Of a stretch of 64,000 nt of DNA, positions 32,615 to 42,730 are shown one piece after another. The DNA comes from Neolewinella aquimaris (GTDB lineage: Bacteria > Bacteroidota > Bacteroidia > Chitinophagales > Saprospiraceae): positions 186,001 through 250,000 of the forward strand of contig NZ_JACIFF010000009.1 of the NCBI RefSeq assembly GCF_014197245.1, read 5' to 3'. The first letter of the stretch is position 1. Every line of letters starts with the position of its first letter. The translations under genes and the position numbers were made by a program. The notes under the pieces are model-generated. The model did not search any database. It saw only the letters and a program-made list of their open reading frames with translations, and was not told the DNA's origin.

Positions 32615-35600
32615 ATGCTACACATTTCCCGTCCAGTTAAGTGGCTCCTCCTGGTAGCCTGGTGCGTATTTGCCCCGCCGCTGAACGCTCAGTTTAGCAA
32701 GCAGATCCACTTCAAAAATATCTCAGTACGGGAGGGACTGTCCTACCCCCGGGTAACGTGCATCCTCCAGGACCGGAGCGGCTTTATGTGGGTCGGCACG
32801 GATCTGGGGCTCAACCGCTACGACGGCCGCCAGTTCACCATTTACCTCGCGGACGCTACGGACAGCACCCGTCTCTCCAACGACCAGATAACGGCGCTGT
32901 ACGAGGACGAGCGGGACCGCCTATGGGTGGGAACGCTGGCGGGACTCAACGTATACGACCGGCGAACTTCCCGCTTCCAACGTTTCGCGCATCCGGTACT
33001 AGGTGAAGAATCCATCAAGGCGATCGCGGGCGACGGTAGTGGACGGGTATTCGTCATTACGGAACGGGTGTTGCTGCAACTGGACGAACGGCTGAAGGTG
33101 GTCCGAGAACTGAAGCTTGCCGGCCTGTCTTCCGAACCCGGAATGGACGCGATGACCGCGCTGCACGTGGATGCCGACGACCGGGTATGGATCAATACCA
33201 ACGTGGGGCTGCGGCGGTACGATGCGGCGGCGGGGCGCATGAGCAATCCTCTGGCCGACGATTTTATCCGCGAACCGGGGGTAGTTGAATTCGTGTCCAC
33301 GATCTACTTTGACTCGGCGCAACGCATCTGGGTGAGCGATCGGGGCAACGGTCTGCGGTACTACGACCCCGGCAGCCGCCACTGGACGGTAGTAGAGAAC
33401 CTCAGTTCCCGCTTCATCAACGGCGTCATTGAAGACCGGGAGGGCCGGATATGGATCGGTACGGGGCGGAACGGGCTGAACATTCTGGACCCGGCGACGG
33501 GGGACGTCGACGTGATTCAGTACGGAGACCAGCCGGAGAGCAACTTCGTGACCAACTCCCTTTCCTGCATCTACGCGGACGATGCGGGAGGGGTGTGGAT
33601 CGGCACCTTCACCAGTGGGTTGGAGTACTACTACCAGCACCAGATGCGGTACAACCTGTACTTTCCGAAGGGAGAAAATAACGGCATCAACAGCAACTAC
33701 ATCACTTCCTTCGCCCCCACGAAGAACAACGATCTCTGGGTAGGGGCCGGGGAAGAGGGACTCCTGTACTATGACCGGAGCGCGGACCGCTTCGAGAAAT
33801 TTACGCCTACCGATTCCGATTCCCTGGATTTGGGACGCCGCAAGGAGAATAATTACATTATGAGCCTGTTGCTGACCGACGCGGAGGATCACCTGCTGAT
33901 CGGCACGCTCACCGGTTTTTACGATTATCACCTCGCTACCGGGCGTTGGAACTATTTTCATCACGCCAACCGGGACAAGAAACTGCGCCCGGGGAGCCTG
34001 GTCAGCAACATTTTGCAGGACGGTCGAAAGATCTACCTCTCTAATCTGGACGGGCTGCAGCTATACGACCTCGACGACGGCAGTCTCGATACGTACCGGT
34101 TGCCGGACTCCACCACCATGGTGACCTCCCTGGTCCACAACGACAGCGTGGCGTACCTATCTACCCGCACCGGTGGTCTGTACGTCTTCTCCAAGCACGA
34201 TCGCACCTTTCGCCACCACGCCTTCCCCCCGGAGCATCCACCGCTCACCGCCGTGACGTCCCTTTACCTCGACGCCCAGAATCGGCTGATCATCTGTTCG
34301 GATCACCAGGGGCAGATTCGCTACAGTCCTGACCTGACCGAGTACGAAATGCTGAGCGGCTTACCCCCGGACAAACATTTCACGGTGATGTCCATCTGTG
34401 AGGACCCTTCCGACGGGTACTGGCTGGCCACGAACCAGGGGCTTGTCCGCGTCGACGGGCAGTGGCGGGTGCGCAACATTCTCGATCACACCGAAGGGTT
34501 TCAGCCGACCTACTTCAACCGTAACGGCCTAGTGACCACGTCCCGGGGAGAAATCGTCGTCGGGGGAAACAGCGGGATGTATGCCTTCGACCCCGCAAAC
34601 CTACACACGGCGCCCACACCCAACGCACAGGTGCACCTGACGGACTTTCTACTCCTGAACCGGTCGGCCGTGGAATCGGATGTTGCGGGCTTCCGGGTAC
34701 CGGGTGAGCTGGCGTACATCGATGGGGTGCGCCTGCCGGTGTACCAAAACCTGATCACCTTCGAGTACACCGCGCTGGACTACCACAACCCGTCGCGGAT
34801 GAATTACGCCTACCGTTTGCATCCCTACGAGGAAGACTGGAATTACGTGGGCAGCCGCAACTACGCGACCTACCGCGACCTGCCGGCCGGTGACTATACT
34901 TTCGAGGTGAAATACCGGGGGGCGAGGGCCGAGTTCGCGGGGCAAACGGCCAGTCTGGCGGTGCATTTGCCGCCCCGACCCTGGCAGAGCGGATGGGCGT
35001 ACCTGGGATACGGGATTGTCCTCTTCCTGTTGGGCCGCCAGTTTTACTTGTTCCGCCGCCACCGCCGGCAGCTGCGGCAGGAGGTGGTCATGCAGCGTTT
35101 CGAGCGGGAAAAAATGGAGGAGTTGTATAACTTCAAGATTGACTTCTTTACCCAGATCACCCACGAGTTGCGGACGCCGTTGACGCTGATTATCGGTCCG
35201 CTGGAGGAGATCATCAGTCGTAGTAGTGGCGGCGGAGAGGGTCGACTCCTCCGGCTAATTCACCGCAACACCCATAAGCTGCTGCACCGGGTCAACCAGA
35301 TTCTGGATTTTAGAAAAATAGAGCAATCGGATATGAAAGTATTTGGAAAGAAGGGCAACATCGTAGCCTTCGCCGAGGAAATCCTGTACGGTTTTCTGGG
35401 GATGGCGGAGGAGAAAGGCATTCGCCTCCACTTCGAGACAAACATGGAAAAGTATCCGTACGTGATCTTTGACCGGGACGTCATGGAAAAGATCGTGACG
35501 AACCTGGTGGCCAACGCCGTGAAATTCACCGATGCGGGGTCGGTCACACTGAAGGTCACGGAACCGGAAGATTCCCCCCACCCTGCCCATTACCACCTGC

Positions 35601-36685
35601 GGGTTACCGATACCGGCCGCGGCATCAAGCCGGAGAATCTGGACAAGGTCTTCACCACCTTCTTTCAGGAACAACGGGACGACAGTCGGGTAGGCTCGGG
35701 ACTGGGATTACACATGGTGAAGCAACTGACCGTCCTCCACCGCGGATCGATCGAAGTTACGTCTACCCTGTACGAGGGCACGCAGTTTACGCTCAGCTTT
35801 CCGAAGGCCGACCTGGAGTTGATGCACGAAGATTCGCCGGAACCAAGGGTAAGCAATGTGCCAACGGAATTTGCCCCCATCCCGGAGCGGGAGCGGATTA
35901 GTACCGAAGTATCCGAGGGCAAGTTGCTCGTCGTAGACGACGAGCCCGACGTCCGGGAACTGATCGAAGAGATGTTCGCCGACCGCCACGAGGTGTTTAC
36001 GGCGGAATCGGCCGAACGCGCCCTGGAACTCGCCCGCACCGCCATGCCCGACCTGATCATTTGCGACGTGATGATGCCGGGCATGGACGGCTACGCCTTT
36101 TGTACCGCGGCGAAGGCCGACTTCCTGCTGGGGCACATCCCCATCATTCTCCTAACCGCCCTGAACTCGACCGATCACGAAATAGAGGGGCTGCGCACGG
36201 GAGCAGACGCCTACGTAACCAAGCCCTTCCCTACCAGTCTGCTGCGCGCCCGGGTGGAAAACCTCCTTCGATCCAGAAAGCGACTGAAGCAAGCCTTCCT
36301 CCACTCTACCCTACTGGCCACCGATGACCTCGTGCTGAATCAGGCCGACCAGGCATTCATTGACCGGGTAGTCGAATACATCGACCAGCGGCTGGACGAC
36401 GGCACCCTGGAAGTAGCGGACATTTCGGAGGAGCTGGGCATGTCCAACTCCACCTTTTACCGCAAGCTGAAGAGCCTGACGGACCTTAGCGGCAACGAAT
36501 TCATCCGCACCATCCGGCTGAAGCGTTCCCTCGATCTGCTTCAGCGCACGGAGCTGAACATCTCCGAGATCGGGTACCGGGTGGGTTTTTCCGACCCGAA
36601 GTACTTCTCCACCTGCTTCAAGCGACTGTACCAGATGACGCCCACGGAATTCCAGGCTCGTCAGCGGGACAAAGCGACTCCGTGA
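32615..36685 (+). CDS. hybrid two-component system sensor-regulator (HTCS)
   Basis: 1356 residues. Signal peptide; periplasmic Reg_prop double propeller (about 35-710; WVGTDLGLNRYDG and similar blades); Y_Y_Y domain (about 715-780); transmembrane helix (about 790-812); HisKA with H850 (FTQITHELRTPL); HATPase with NLVANAVKF and DTGRGIKPENL; receiver with phospho-acceptor D1151 (LIICDVMMPGMDG); AraC-type HTH at about 1245-1350. All key residues are intact. Such proteins bind a glycan fragment in the periplasm and switch on the neighbouring polysaccharide locus. It lies directly upstream of, and codirectional with, the sulfatase/SusCD locus, its probable target. Confidence 0.95.
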   Translation: MLHISRPVKWLLLVAWCVFAPPLNAQFSKQIHFKNISVREGLSYPRVTCILQDRSGFMWVGTDLGLNRYDGRQFTIYLADATDSTRLSNDQITALYEDERDRLWVGTLAGLNVYDRRTSRFQRFAHPVLGEESIKAIAGDGSGRVFVITERVLLQLDERLKVVRELKLAGLSSEPGMDAMTALHVDADDRVWINTNVGLRRYDAAAGRMSNPLADDFIREPGVVEFVSTIYFDSAQRIWVSDRGNGLRYYDPGSRHWTVVENLSSRFINGVIEDREGRIWIGTGRNGLNILDPATGDVDVIQYGDQPESNFVTNSLSCIYADDAGGVWIGTFTSGLEYYYQHQMRYNLYFPKGENNGINSNYITSFAPTKNNDLWVGAGEEGLLYYDRSADRFEKFTPTDSDSLDLGRRKENNYIMSLLLTDAEDHLLIGTLTGFYDYHLATGRWNYFHHANRDKKLRPGSLVSNILQDGRKIYLSNLDGLQLYDLDDGSLDTYRLPDSTTMVTSLVHNDSVAYLSTRTGGLYVFSKHDRTFRHHAFPPEHPPLTAVTSLYLDAQNRLIICSDHQGQIRYSPDLTEYEMLSGLPPDKHFTVMSICEDPSDGYWLATNQGLVRVDGQWRVRNILDHTEGFQPTYFNRNGLVTTSRGEIVVGGNSGMYAFDPANLHTAPTPNAQVHLTDFLLLNRSAVESDVAGFRVPGELAYIDGVRLPVYQNLITFEYTALDYHNPSRMNYAYRLHPYEEDWNYVGSRNYATYRDLPAGDYTFEVKYRGARAEFAGQTASLAVHLPPRPWQSGWAYLGYGIVLFLLGRQFYLFRRHRRQLRQEVVMQRFEREKMEELYNFKIDFFTQITHELRTPLTLIIGPLEEIISRSSGGGEGRLLRLIHRNTHKLLHRVNQILDFRKIEQSDMKVFGKKGNIVAFAEEILYGFLGMAEEKGIRLHFETNMEKYPYVIFDRDVMEKIVTNLVANAVKFTDAGSVTLKVTEPEDSPHPAHYHLRVTDTGRGIKPENLDKVFTTFFQEQRDDSRVGSGLGLHMVKQLTVLHRGSIEVTSTLYEGTQFTLSFPKADLELMHEDSPEPRVSNVPTEFAPIPERERISTEVSEGKLLVVDDEPDVRELIEEMFADRHEVFTAESAERALELARTAMPDLIICDVMMPGMDGYAFCTAAKADFLLGHIPIILLTALNSTDHEIEGLRTGADAYVTKPFPTSLLRARVENLLRSRKRLKQAFLHSTLLATDDLVLNQADQAFIDRVVEYIDQRLDDGTLEVADISEELGMSNSTFYRKLKSLTDLSGNEFIRTIRLKRSLDLLQRTELNISEIGYRVGFSDPKYFSTCFKRLYQMTPTEFQARQRDKATP

Positions 36686-36764
36686 CCGATTTTTCAACGC
36701 ATTTGACGAGAATGTAGAAGGGACCAGGGAGGTAGTCGGCCGATATTTGGAACAAAATACGGTC

Positions 36765-38156
36765 ATGCTAATCCTACGCCAAATTACCTTCTTCTTGTTA
36801 CTATCCGGTGTGCTGCTTGCCCAGGACCGCCCCCCGAACATCGTCGTCATCTTTACGGACGACCTGGGCTACGGTGACCTGAGCACCTTCGGTCACCCGA
36901 CCATCCGCACCCCTCACCTGGACGAAATGGGCCGTCGCGGCGCCAAACTGACCAGCTTCTACGTCGGTGCCAATGTCTGTTCACCAAGCCGGGCGGCCCT
37001 CTTGACCGGACGCTTACCAATCCGCAGCGGCATGGTGGGCGAAAAACTCGGCGTGCTCTTCCCCTTTTCTACGGGTGGACTGCCGCAGGAAGAAGTAACG
37101 CTACCCGAAGCCCTGCGCGATGCCGGCTACGCCACCGGAATGGTCGGTAAATGGCACCTCGGACACCTTCCCGAATACCTGCCCACCCGCCACGGTTTCG
37201 ACTACTACTATGGCATCCCCTACTCTAATGACATGCGGTCGAATTCGGATTCCGAGGGCCCGCTAAAGCAGTTGTACACCACCCTCCCCATGTTGGAGGG
37301 AGAGAAGGTGGTTGACGAGGATGTCGACCAGAGTCAGTTGACCATCGATTACACGGACCGGGTGCTCACCTACATCGACGAGCACCGGGACGAGCCCTTC
37401 TTCATGTACTACGCGCCGAACTTCCCCCACGTCCCCCTGTACGCCAGCGAAGACTTCGAAGGCAGCACCCGCCGCGGACTTTACGGCGACGTAGTAGAAG
37501 AACTTGACTGGAGCGTCGGCAAAGTGCTCGAACGGTTGCGGGAGCGCGGACTGGAGGAGAACACCATCGTCATCTTCACCAGCGACAACGGACCCTGGAC
37601 CACCCAGCACGAGGAAGGCGGGTCCGCCGGACTGCTCCGCGGCGGCAAGGGCAGTTGTTGGGAAGGCGGCATGCGGGTACCCGCGGTGGTACAGTGGCCG
37701 GGAACGATCCCCGAAAATCAGATCATTCAGTCGCTGGGTACCACCATGGACCTGTACACCACCCTGATTAAGCTCGGCGGGGGCCAGGTACCTACGGATC
37801 GGACCATCGACGGCAACGATCTTCTACCGGTGTGGAAGGGCGAGCAGGAGGAAGCGACGGAAACCTTCTTTTACTACCACCTGAATCAACTGTACGCGGT
37901 GCGCTCCGGCCCCTGGAAGATGCACCTGAAGTCGGTAGAGTCGTACAGTAACGTCACCCAGTACACCCGTCCCCAGCTGTACAACCTGGAGCACGATCCG
38001 TCCGAGCAGTATGAGGTGAGTGCCGGGAACCGGGAGGTCGTTGCTCGATTACGCCAGCTGGTTGCCGACCACACGGAGGGGGTGGAGAAAGTCCCCTACA
38101 TCTTCGACGAGATCGACGCCCCGGCCCGTACGCTGCTTACGCAACTGGGTTTTTAA
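36765..38156 (+). CDS. secreted sulfatase (S1 family, formylglycine type)
   Basis: 463 residues from the ATG at 36765 (a TTG at 36747 would precede the signal peptide). Signal ends LLAQD. The metal-binding DDLGYGDLS and the sulfatase signature C72-SPSR-AALLTGRLP are present; C72 should be converted to formylglycine. GKWHLGH and the C-terminal metal ligands FTSDNG also match. It removes sulfate esters from a glycan in the periplasm or outside the cell. It is close to the sulfatase at 42730 in architecture, suggesting paralogues for two ester positions on the same polysaccharide. Confidence 0.94.
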   Translation: MLILRQITFFLLLSGVLLAQDRPPNIVVIFTDDLGYGDLSTFGHPTIRTPHLDEMGRRGAKLTSFYVGANVCSPSRAALLTGRLPIRSGMVGEKLGVLFPFSTGGLPQEEVTLPEALRDAGYATGMVGKWHLGHLPEYLPTRHGFDYYYGIPYSNDMRSNSDSEGPLKQLYTTLPMLEGEKVVDEDVDQSQLTIDYTDRVLTYIDEHRDEPFFMYYAPNFPHVPLYASEDFEGSTRRGLYGDVVEELDWSVGKVLERLRERGLEENTIVIFTSDNGPWTTQHEEGGSAGLLRGGKGSCWEGGMRVPAVVQWPGTIPENQIIQSLGTTMDLYTTLIKLGGGQVPTDRTIDGNDLLPVWKGEQEEATETFFYYHLNQLYAVRSGPWKMHLKSVESYSNVTQYTRPQLYNLEHDPSEQYEVSAGNREVVARLRQLVADHTEGVEKVPYIFDEIDAPARTLLTQLGF

Positions 38157-38229
38157 CTGGTGCTTCGTCGATTCCAGCAGCTTACTTTTTCTTGCTTCCA
38201 CTAGGTTTTAAACTTAACAACTTTCGATC

Positions 38230-41200
38230 ATGAAACCACTACTCAATGTATTCGCCTGCCTACTTCTATGCACGGCAACCACCCTGGCCCAGACGGTAAA
38301 CGGCAACGTGACCGGTTCGGATGGCGAGCCGCTTATCGGGGCTACCATTATGGTAAAGGGTACCACTAGGGGTACCGTCACCGACTACAACGGAGATTTC
38401 ACGCTCGACGAAGTGCCCGAAACCAGCACCCTGGTCTTCACCTACACGGGCTACTCCACCCAGGAAGTTCCGGCAACGGGCGACCTGAACATTGTCCTGG
38501 CGGAGGGAATCGCCATGGAAGAGGTCGTGGTGGTCGGCTACGGTACCGTAAAGAAGAGCGACCTGACGGGGGCGGTATCCTCCCTTAAGACGGAAGACCT
38601 CAACCCCGGTGCCAACGCCTCCGTCGACCAGATGATGCAGGGGCGGGCCGCGGGCGTGCAGATCAACCAGAGCAGTGCCGAACCCGGCGGCGGACTTTCC
38701 ATCCGGGTACGGGGGGCCAGCTCCATCAATGCGGGCAACGAGCCGCTGTACGTGATCGACGGGTTTCCCATCGACAACAGCCCGAACCTCTCCTCCGGCG
38801 GGGCGGGCGGCATCGGCGCGAACGAAAGCCCCCGCAATCCGCTGAACTCCCTTAACCCCAATGACATCGCATCAATTGAAATCCTGAAAGATGCCTCGGC
38901 TACCGCGATTTACGGATCGCGGGGCGCCAACGGCGTCATCATCGTAACCACCAAGAAGGGTGCGGGCGAACAACTTACCGTAAGCTACAACGCCTACGCC
39001 GGCCTGCAAACCGTCGCCAAGGAACTCGACATTCTCTCCACCCAGGAGTACATCACCCTGATGAACGACCTCTCGGTGGCTCGCGGCCAGGATCCGGTGT
39101 TCAGTGCGGCTGACATAACGGCCATCGGCGCCGGCACGAACTGGCAGGACGAGGTCTACCGCAACGCGCCGGTGATGGACCACAACCTCTCCCTGAGCGG
39201 CCGGGCCGGCAGCACCTCGGTATACGCCTCCGTAAACTACTTCAACCAGCAGGGCGTCGTCGAGAATTCCGGTATCGAGAAGTACATCGGTCGCATCAAT
39301 GTGGAATCCGAGCTCAGCGACCGGGTCGACGTGGGCATCAACATCAACACCAGTCTGGTCGAGGACAACAACAACATCGACGGCATCCAGACCAACGAGA
39401 ACGCCGGCCCGATCTATTCCTCCCTGCTGTACGATCCGACGGAGCCCATCTTTGCCGCCGACGGCAGCTACAATCAGTCGACCAACCTTACCGTCAACAA
39501 TCCGGTGGCCCTGATCCGGGGCGTGAACAGCGGCGGGCAAACTAATCGGACGCTGGGGAATGCCTTCGTATCCGTAGAAGCCCTCCCGAACCTCATAGCT
39601 AAGCTGAACTTTGGCACGGACCGGCAGACGACGCGCCGCGACATCTACAACACGCGCGCTACGTTCTACGGCGGACCGGCACGCGGCATCGCCAATATCT
39701 CGATGCTGGAGCGGTCGAGCACCCTGCTGGAGTACACGATGAACTACAACACCTCGATCAACGAGAACCACGTCTTCACCCTACTGGGCGGAGTAACCTA
39801 TCAATGGTTTCAGAACAAACTCTTTGGGGGTAGCATCAGCGGGTTCCCGACCGACGAGATCGGCACCGGCAACCTCAGCCTCGGAGATACCAACACCGAC
39901 GCCCTCGTGAGCGGGCGGGAGGAGAATACCCTTCTGTCCTACCTGGCCCGGGCCAACTACAACCTGTTCGACAAATTTCTCTTCACGGCCTCCATCCGGG
40001 CCGACGGCTCCTCCCGCTTCGGAGCGAACCAGAAGTACGGCTACTTTCCTTCCTTTGCCTTTGGCTACAAGTTGTCCGGCGAGCCCTTCGTCCCGGCCGT
40101 ATTCGAGGAGCTCAAGCTGCGGGCGAGCTGGGGACAGACCGGCAACCAGGAAATCGGCAATTACGCCTCCCAGCTCACCTTCGGAACCGGACCGAGCGTC
40201 GTGTTCAACGGCAACGTCGAGGGCAGCGTGACGCCGCAGCGCATCGCAAACCCCGACCTACGCTGGGAGACGACCGAACAGTTCAACATCGGCATTGACG
40301 CCAGCATCCTCAACGGTCGCATTTACGGATCGGTAGACTACTTTCTCAAGAATACTAAGGACCTGCTCTTCAACCTGCCGCTGCCGCGCTCGTCCGGCTT
40401 CCAGTCGGTGCTGACAAATGTCGGGGAAGTCCGCAATCAGGGCTTCGAGTTTCTGGCCAATTCCGTCAACATTTCGACGCCTTCCTTTAAGTGGAAGTCT
40501 TCGCTCAATTTCTCGGCGATCAAAAATAAGGTGCTCGACCTTGGCCGGGCTTCCTCCATCGTCACCGGTAACATCCAGGCGGTGGGCAACACCGCGGTCA
40601 TCCAGGTCGGTCAGCCGCTGGCCTCTTACTACGGCTACGTGGTGGAGGGCATCTTCCAGGAAGGTGACAACATCGCCGAATCGGCCCAGCCGAACGCCCA
40701 GCCCGGCTTCCCCATCTTCGAGGACCGGAACAACGACGGAGCCATTACGCCGGCGGACCAGACCATCATCGGCAGTCCGTTCCCCGACTTTTCCTACGGC
40801 GTATCGAACTCTTTCACCTTTCAGAACTGGCAGCTGGACATCTTCTTCCAGGGCCAGCAGGGTGCCGACCTGCTTAACATCAACGTGATCGAGAGCCTTT
40901 ACCCGGCCAACTTCCGTCGGAACCGGCTGGCGGAGCAATCCCTCGACCGCTGGACCCCCCAGAACACCACTACCAAGTGGCCCTCCGGTGTGGACCCCAA
41001 TGCTTACGGGGCGGGAAAGGTCAACACCCTCGTCCTGCAGGACGCTTCCTACTTCCGACTGAAAAACGTACAGCTGAGCTACACGGTCCCGCTGACCGGA
41101 GAGGGCATCCTGAACAGCCTGCGCCTGTACGTCACCGGGCAGAACCTCTTCACCATTACCGACTACATCGGCTTCGATCCCGAGGCGAACTCCTTCGGAC

Positions 41201-41277
41201 GCAGCAACGTGCGGGTAGACTACAGCAGCTACCCGCTCGCCCGCACGTACATCGTAGGATTGAACGCTAGTTTCTGA
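38230..41277 (+). CDS. SusC/RagA-family TonB-dependent outer-membrane transporter
   Basis: 1015 residues. Signal peptide; N-terminal carboxypeptidase-regulatory domain (about 22-95; VNGNVTGSDGEPLIGATIMVKGT); SusC signature EEVVVVGYGTVKKSDLTGAV (TonB-box region); plug domain (about 115-225; IRGASSINAGNEPLYVIDGFP form); 22-stranded beta-barrel to the terminal GLNASF. It imports oligosaccharides across the outer membrane using TonB energy with the SusD partner 22 bases downstream. The substrate is presumably the sulfated glycan of this locus. Confidence 0.95.
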   Translation: MKPLLNVFACLLLCTATTLAQTVNGNVTGSDGEPLIGATIMVKGTTRGTVTDYNGDFTLDEVPETSTLVFTYTGYSTQEVPATGDLNIVLAEGIAMEEVVVVGYGTVKKSDLTGAVSSLKTEDLNPGANASVDQMMQGRAAGVQINQSSAEPGGGLSIRVRGASSINAGNEPLYVIDGFPIDNSPNLSSGGAGGIGANESPRNPLNSLNPNDIASIEILKDASATAIYGSRGANGVIIVTTKKGAGEQLTVSYNAYAGLQTVAKELDILSTQEYITLMNDLSVARGQDPVFSAADITAIGAGTNWQDEVYRNAPVMDHNLSLSGRAGSTSVYASVNYFNQQGVVENSGIEKYIGRINVESELSDRVDVGININTSLVEDNNNIDGIQTNENAGPIYSSLLYDPTEPIFAADGSYNQSTNLTVNNPVALIRGVNSGGQTNRTLGNAFVSVEALPNLIAKLNFGTDRQTTRRDIYNTRATFYGGPARGIANISMLERSSTLLEYTMNYNTSINENHVFTLLGGVTYQWFQNKLFGGSISGFPTDEIGTGNLSLGDTNTDALVSGREENTLLSYLARANYNLFDKFLFTASIRADGSSRFGANQKYGYFPSFAFGYKLSGEPFVPAVFEELKLRASWGQTGNQEIGNYASQLTFGTGPSVVFNGNVEGSVTPQRIANPDLRWETTEQFNIGIDASILNGRIYGSVDYFLKNTKDLLFNLPLPRSSGFQSVLTNVGEVRNQGFEFLANSVNISTPSFKWKSSLNFSAIKNKVLDLGRASSIVTGNIQAVGNTAVIQVGQPLASYYGYVVEGIFQEGDNIAESAQPNAQPGFPIFEDRNNDGAITPADQTIIGSPFPDFSYGVSNSFTFQNWQLDIFFQGQQGADLLNINVIESLYPANFRRNRLAEQSLDRWTPQNTTTKWPSGVDPNAYGAGKVNTLVLQDASYFRLKNVQLSYTVPLTGEGILNSLRLYVTGQNLFTITDYIGFDPEANSFGRSNVRVDYSSYPLARTYIVGLNASF

Positions 41278-41299
41278 AACCGGAATCAATAAATATATC

Positions 41300-42730
41300 A
41301 TGAAAGCCATCTCCCACTATATCCTTGCCGTTTGCCTCTTCGGATTTGCTTCCTGTGAAGAACCCCTCAACGAGGAAATCTTCAGCGAACTGGCCCCGTC
41401 TACCCTCTTCACCTCCGAAAGCGGAATCGAAGCCGTGCTCAACTCGGCCTACGCTTACAGCCACCGCTCCGGCTTCCAGGAATCCTGGGCTCCTTACTAC
41501 CTGCAGGGCATGACTTCCGGAGAAATCTACGGACGGGGCGGATCGATCGAATCCCTCTGGACCAGCCTGATCACCTTTACCTGGGACGCCAACCACGACC
41601 ACATCCTGGCCATGTGGACGGTGTACTACAACGGCATTCGCGACGCCAACCTCGTGCTCGACAACCTGGACAACGACGCCTTCAGCGCCGACTTCCGCCA
41701 GCGCACCGCGGCCCAGGTGCACTTCCTCCGGGGATGGAACTACGGAGAGCTCTATAACCTCTTCGGGCCGGTGCCCCTCTATACCTCCTCCACCGACGAC
41801 CCGCTACAACCCCGGGCTACCGAATCGGAAATGCGTGCCTTCATCGAAAACGAACTACTGCAGGCCATCGAAGGGCTGCCGGCCGAGCCCCTCGCCTACG
41901 GCAAGGCTACCCGGGGAGCGGCCATGGGCGTACTGACGAAATTTTACCTCAACACCCGGCAGTGGCAGGAGGCCGCCGATATGGCCAAACGCGTTATGGA
42001 TAGCGGCGACTACGGTCTGGTAGAAGACTACGCCGATGTATTCGCCGTGGCCAACGAAGGCAACGAAGAGATGGTCTGGGCACTGCCAAAATCGGCCGTT
42101 TCCCCCAGCACCAGCCAGGGCATCAACGCGCTGCTCTTCCCCCCCGATTACCCGCGCCCGTACCCCAACAACGGCGTTTTTGCCGCCCGGACCTACCTCT
42201 ACGACGACTTCGTGAACTCGTTCGGCGATACGGACACCCGCCGCGAGCTGATCGTGACCGAGTACACCAGTACGGCGTCGGGAGAAGTCGTAGTGGGACT
42301 CGGCAACGACCAATCGTTCCCCTACAAGTACGAATTCGATCCGAATTCAGTAGGATTCAACGCCGGAAACGATTTGCCGATGGTGCGCTACGCCGACATC
42401 CTGATCAGCCGGGCCGAAGCCCTGAACGAGCTGAACGGTCCCAGCCAGGAAGCGATCGATCTGGTAAATATGGTTCGCCAGCGGGCCGGTGCGGATCCCC
42501 TGCAGCTGGCCGATTACGACCAATCCTCCTTGCGCGATGCCATTCTGCGCGAGCGGGAGTGGGAGTTCTGGTTCGAATCGAAGCAGCGGGAGGACCAACG
42601 GCGCCACGATCGCTTCATCCCGCAGGCGCGTGCCCGGGGCCACAATGCGGAAGACTTCCGGGTACTGTTCCCCCTCCCCCAGGTAGAAATCGATGCAAAC
42701 GGCCTGCTCGAGCAAAACCCCGGCTACTAA
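41300..42730 (+). CDS. SusD/RagB-family glycan-binding lipoprotein
   Basis: 476 residues. Signal with lipobox GFASC (Cys19). TPR-like helices in the N-terminal SusD domain (about 70-230; ARVHFLRGWNYGELYNLFGPVPL form) and the C-terminal RagB/SusD region (YADILISRAEALNELNG, REREWEFWFESKQREDQRRHDRF). It captures glycan and caps the SusC barrel. Its TAA stop overlaps the ATG of the next sulfatase (TAATG), indicating translational coupling. Confidence 0.94.
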   Translation: MKAISHYILAVCLFGFASCEEPLNEEIFSELAPSTLFTSESGIEAVLNSAYAYSHRSGFQESWAPYYLQGMTSGEIYGRGGSIESLWTSLITFTWDANHDHILAMWTVYYNGIRDANLVLDNLDNDAFSADFRQRTAAQVHFLRGWNYGELYNLFGPVPLYTSSTDDPLQPRATESEMRAFIENELLQAIEGLPAEPLAYGKATRGAAMGVLTKFYLNTRQWQEAADMAKRVMDSGDYGLVEDYADVFAVANEGNEEMVWALPKSAVSPSTSQGINALLFPPDYPRPYPNNGVFAARTYLYDDFVNSFGDTDTRRELIVTEYTSTASGEVVVGLGNDQSFPYKYEFDPNSVGFNAGNDLPMVRYADILISRAEALNELNGPSQEAIDLVNMVRQRAGADPLQLADYDQSSLRDAILREREWEFWFESKQREDQRRHDRFIPQARARGHNAEDFRVLFPLPQVEIDANGLLEQNPGY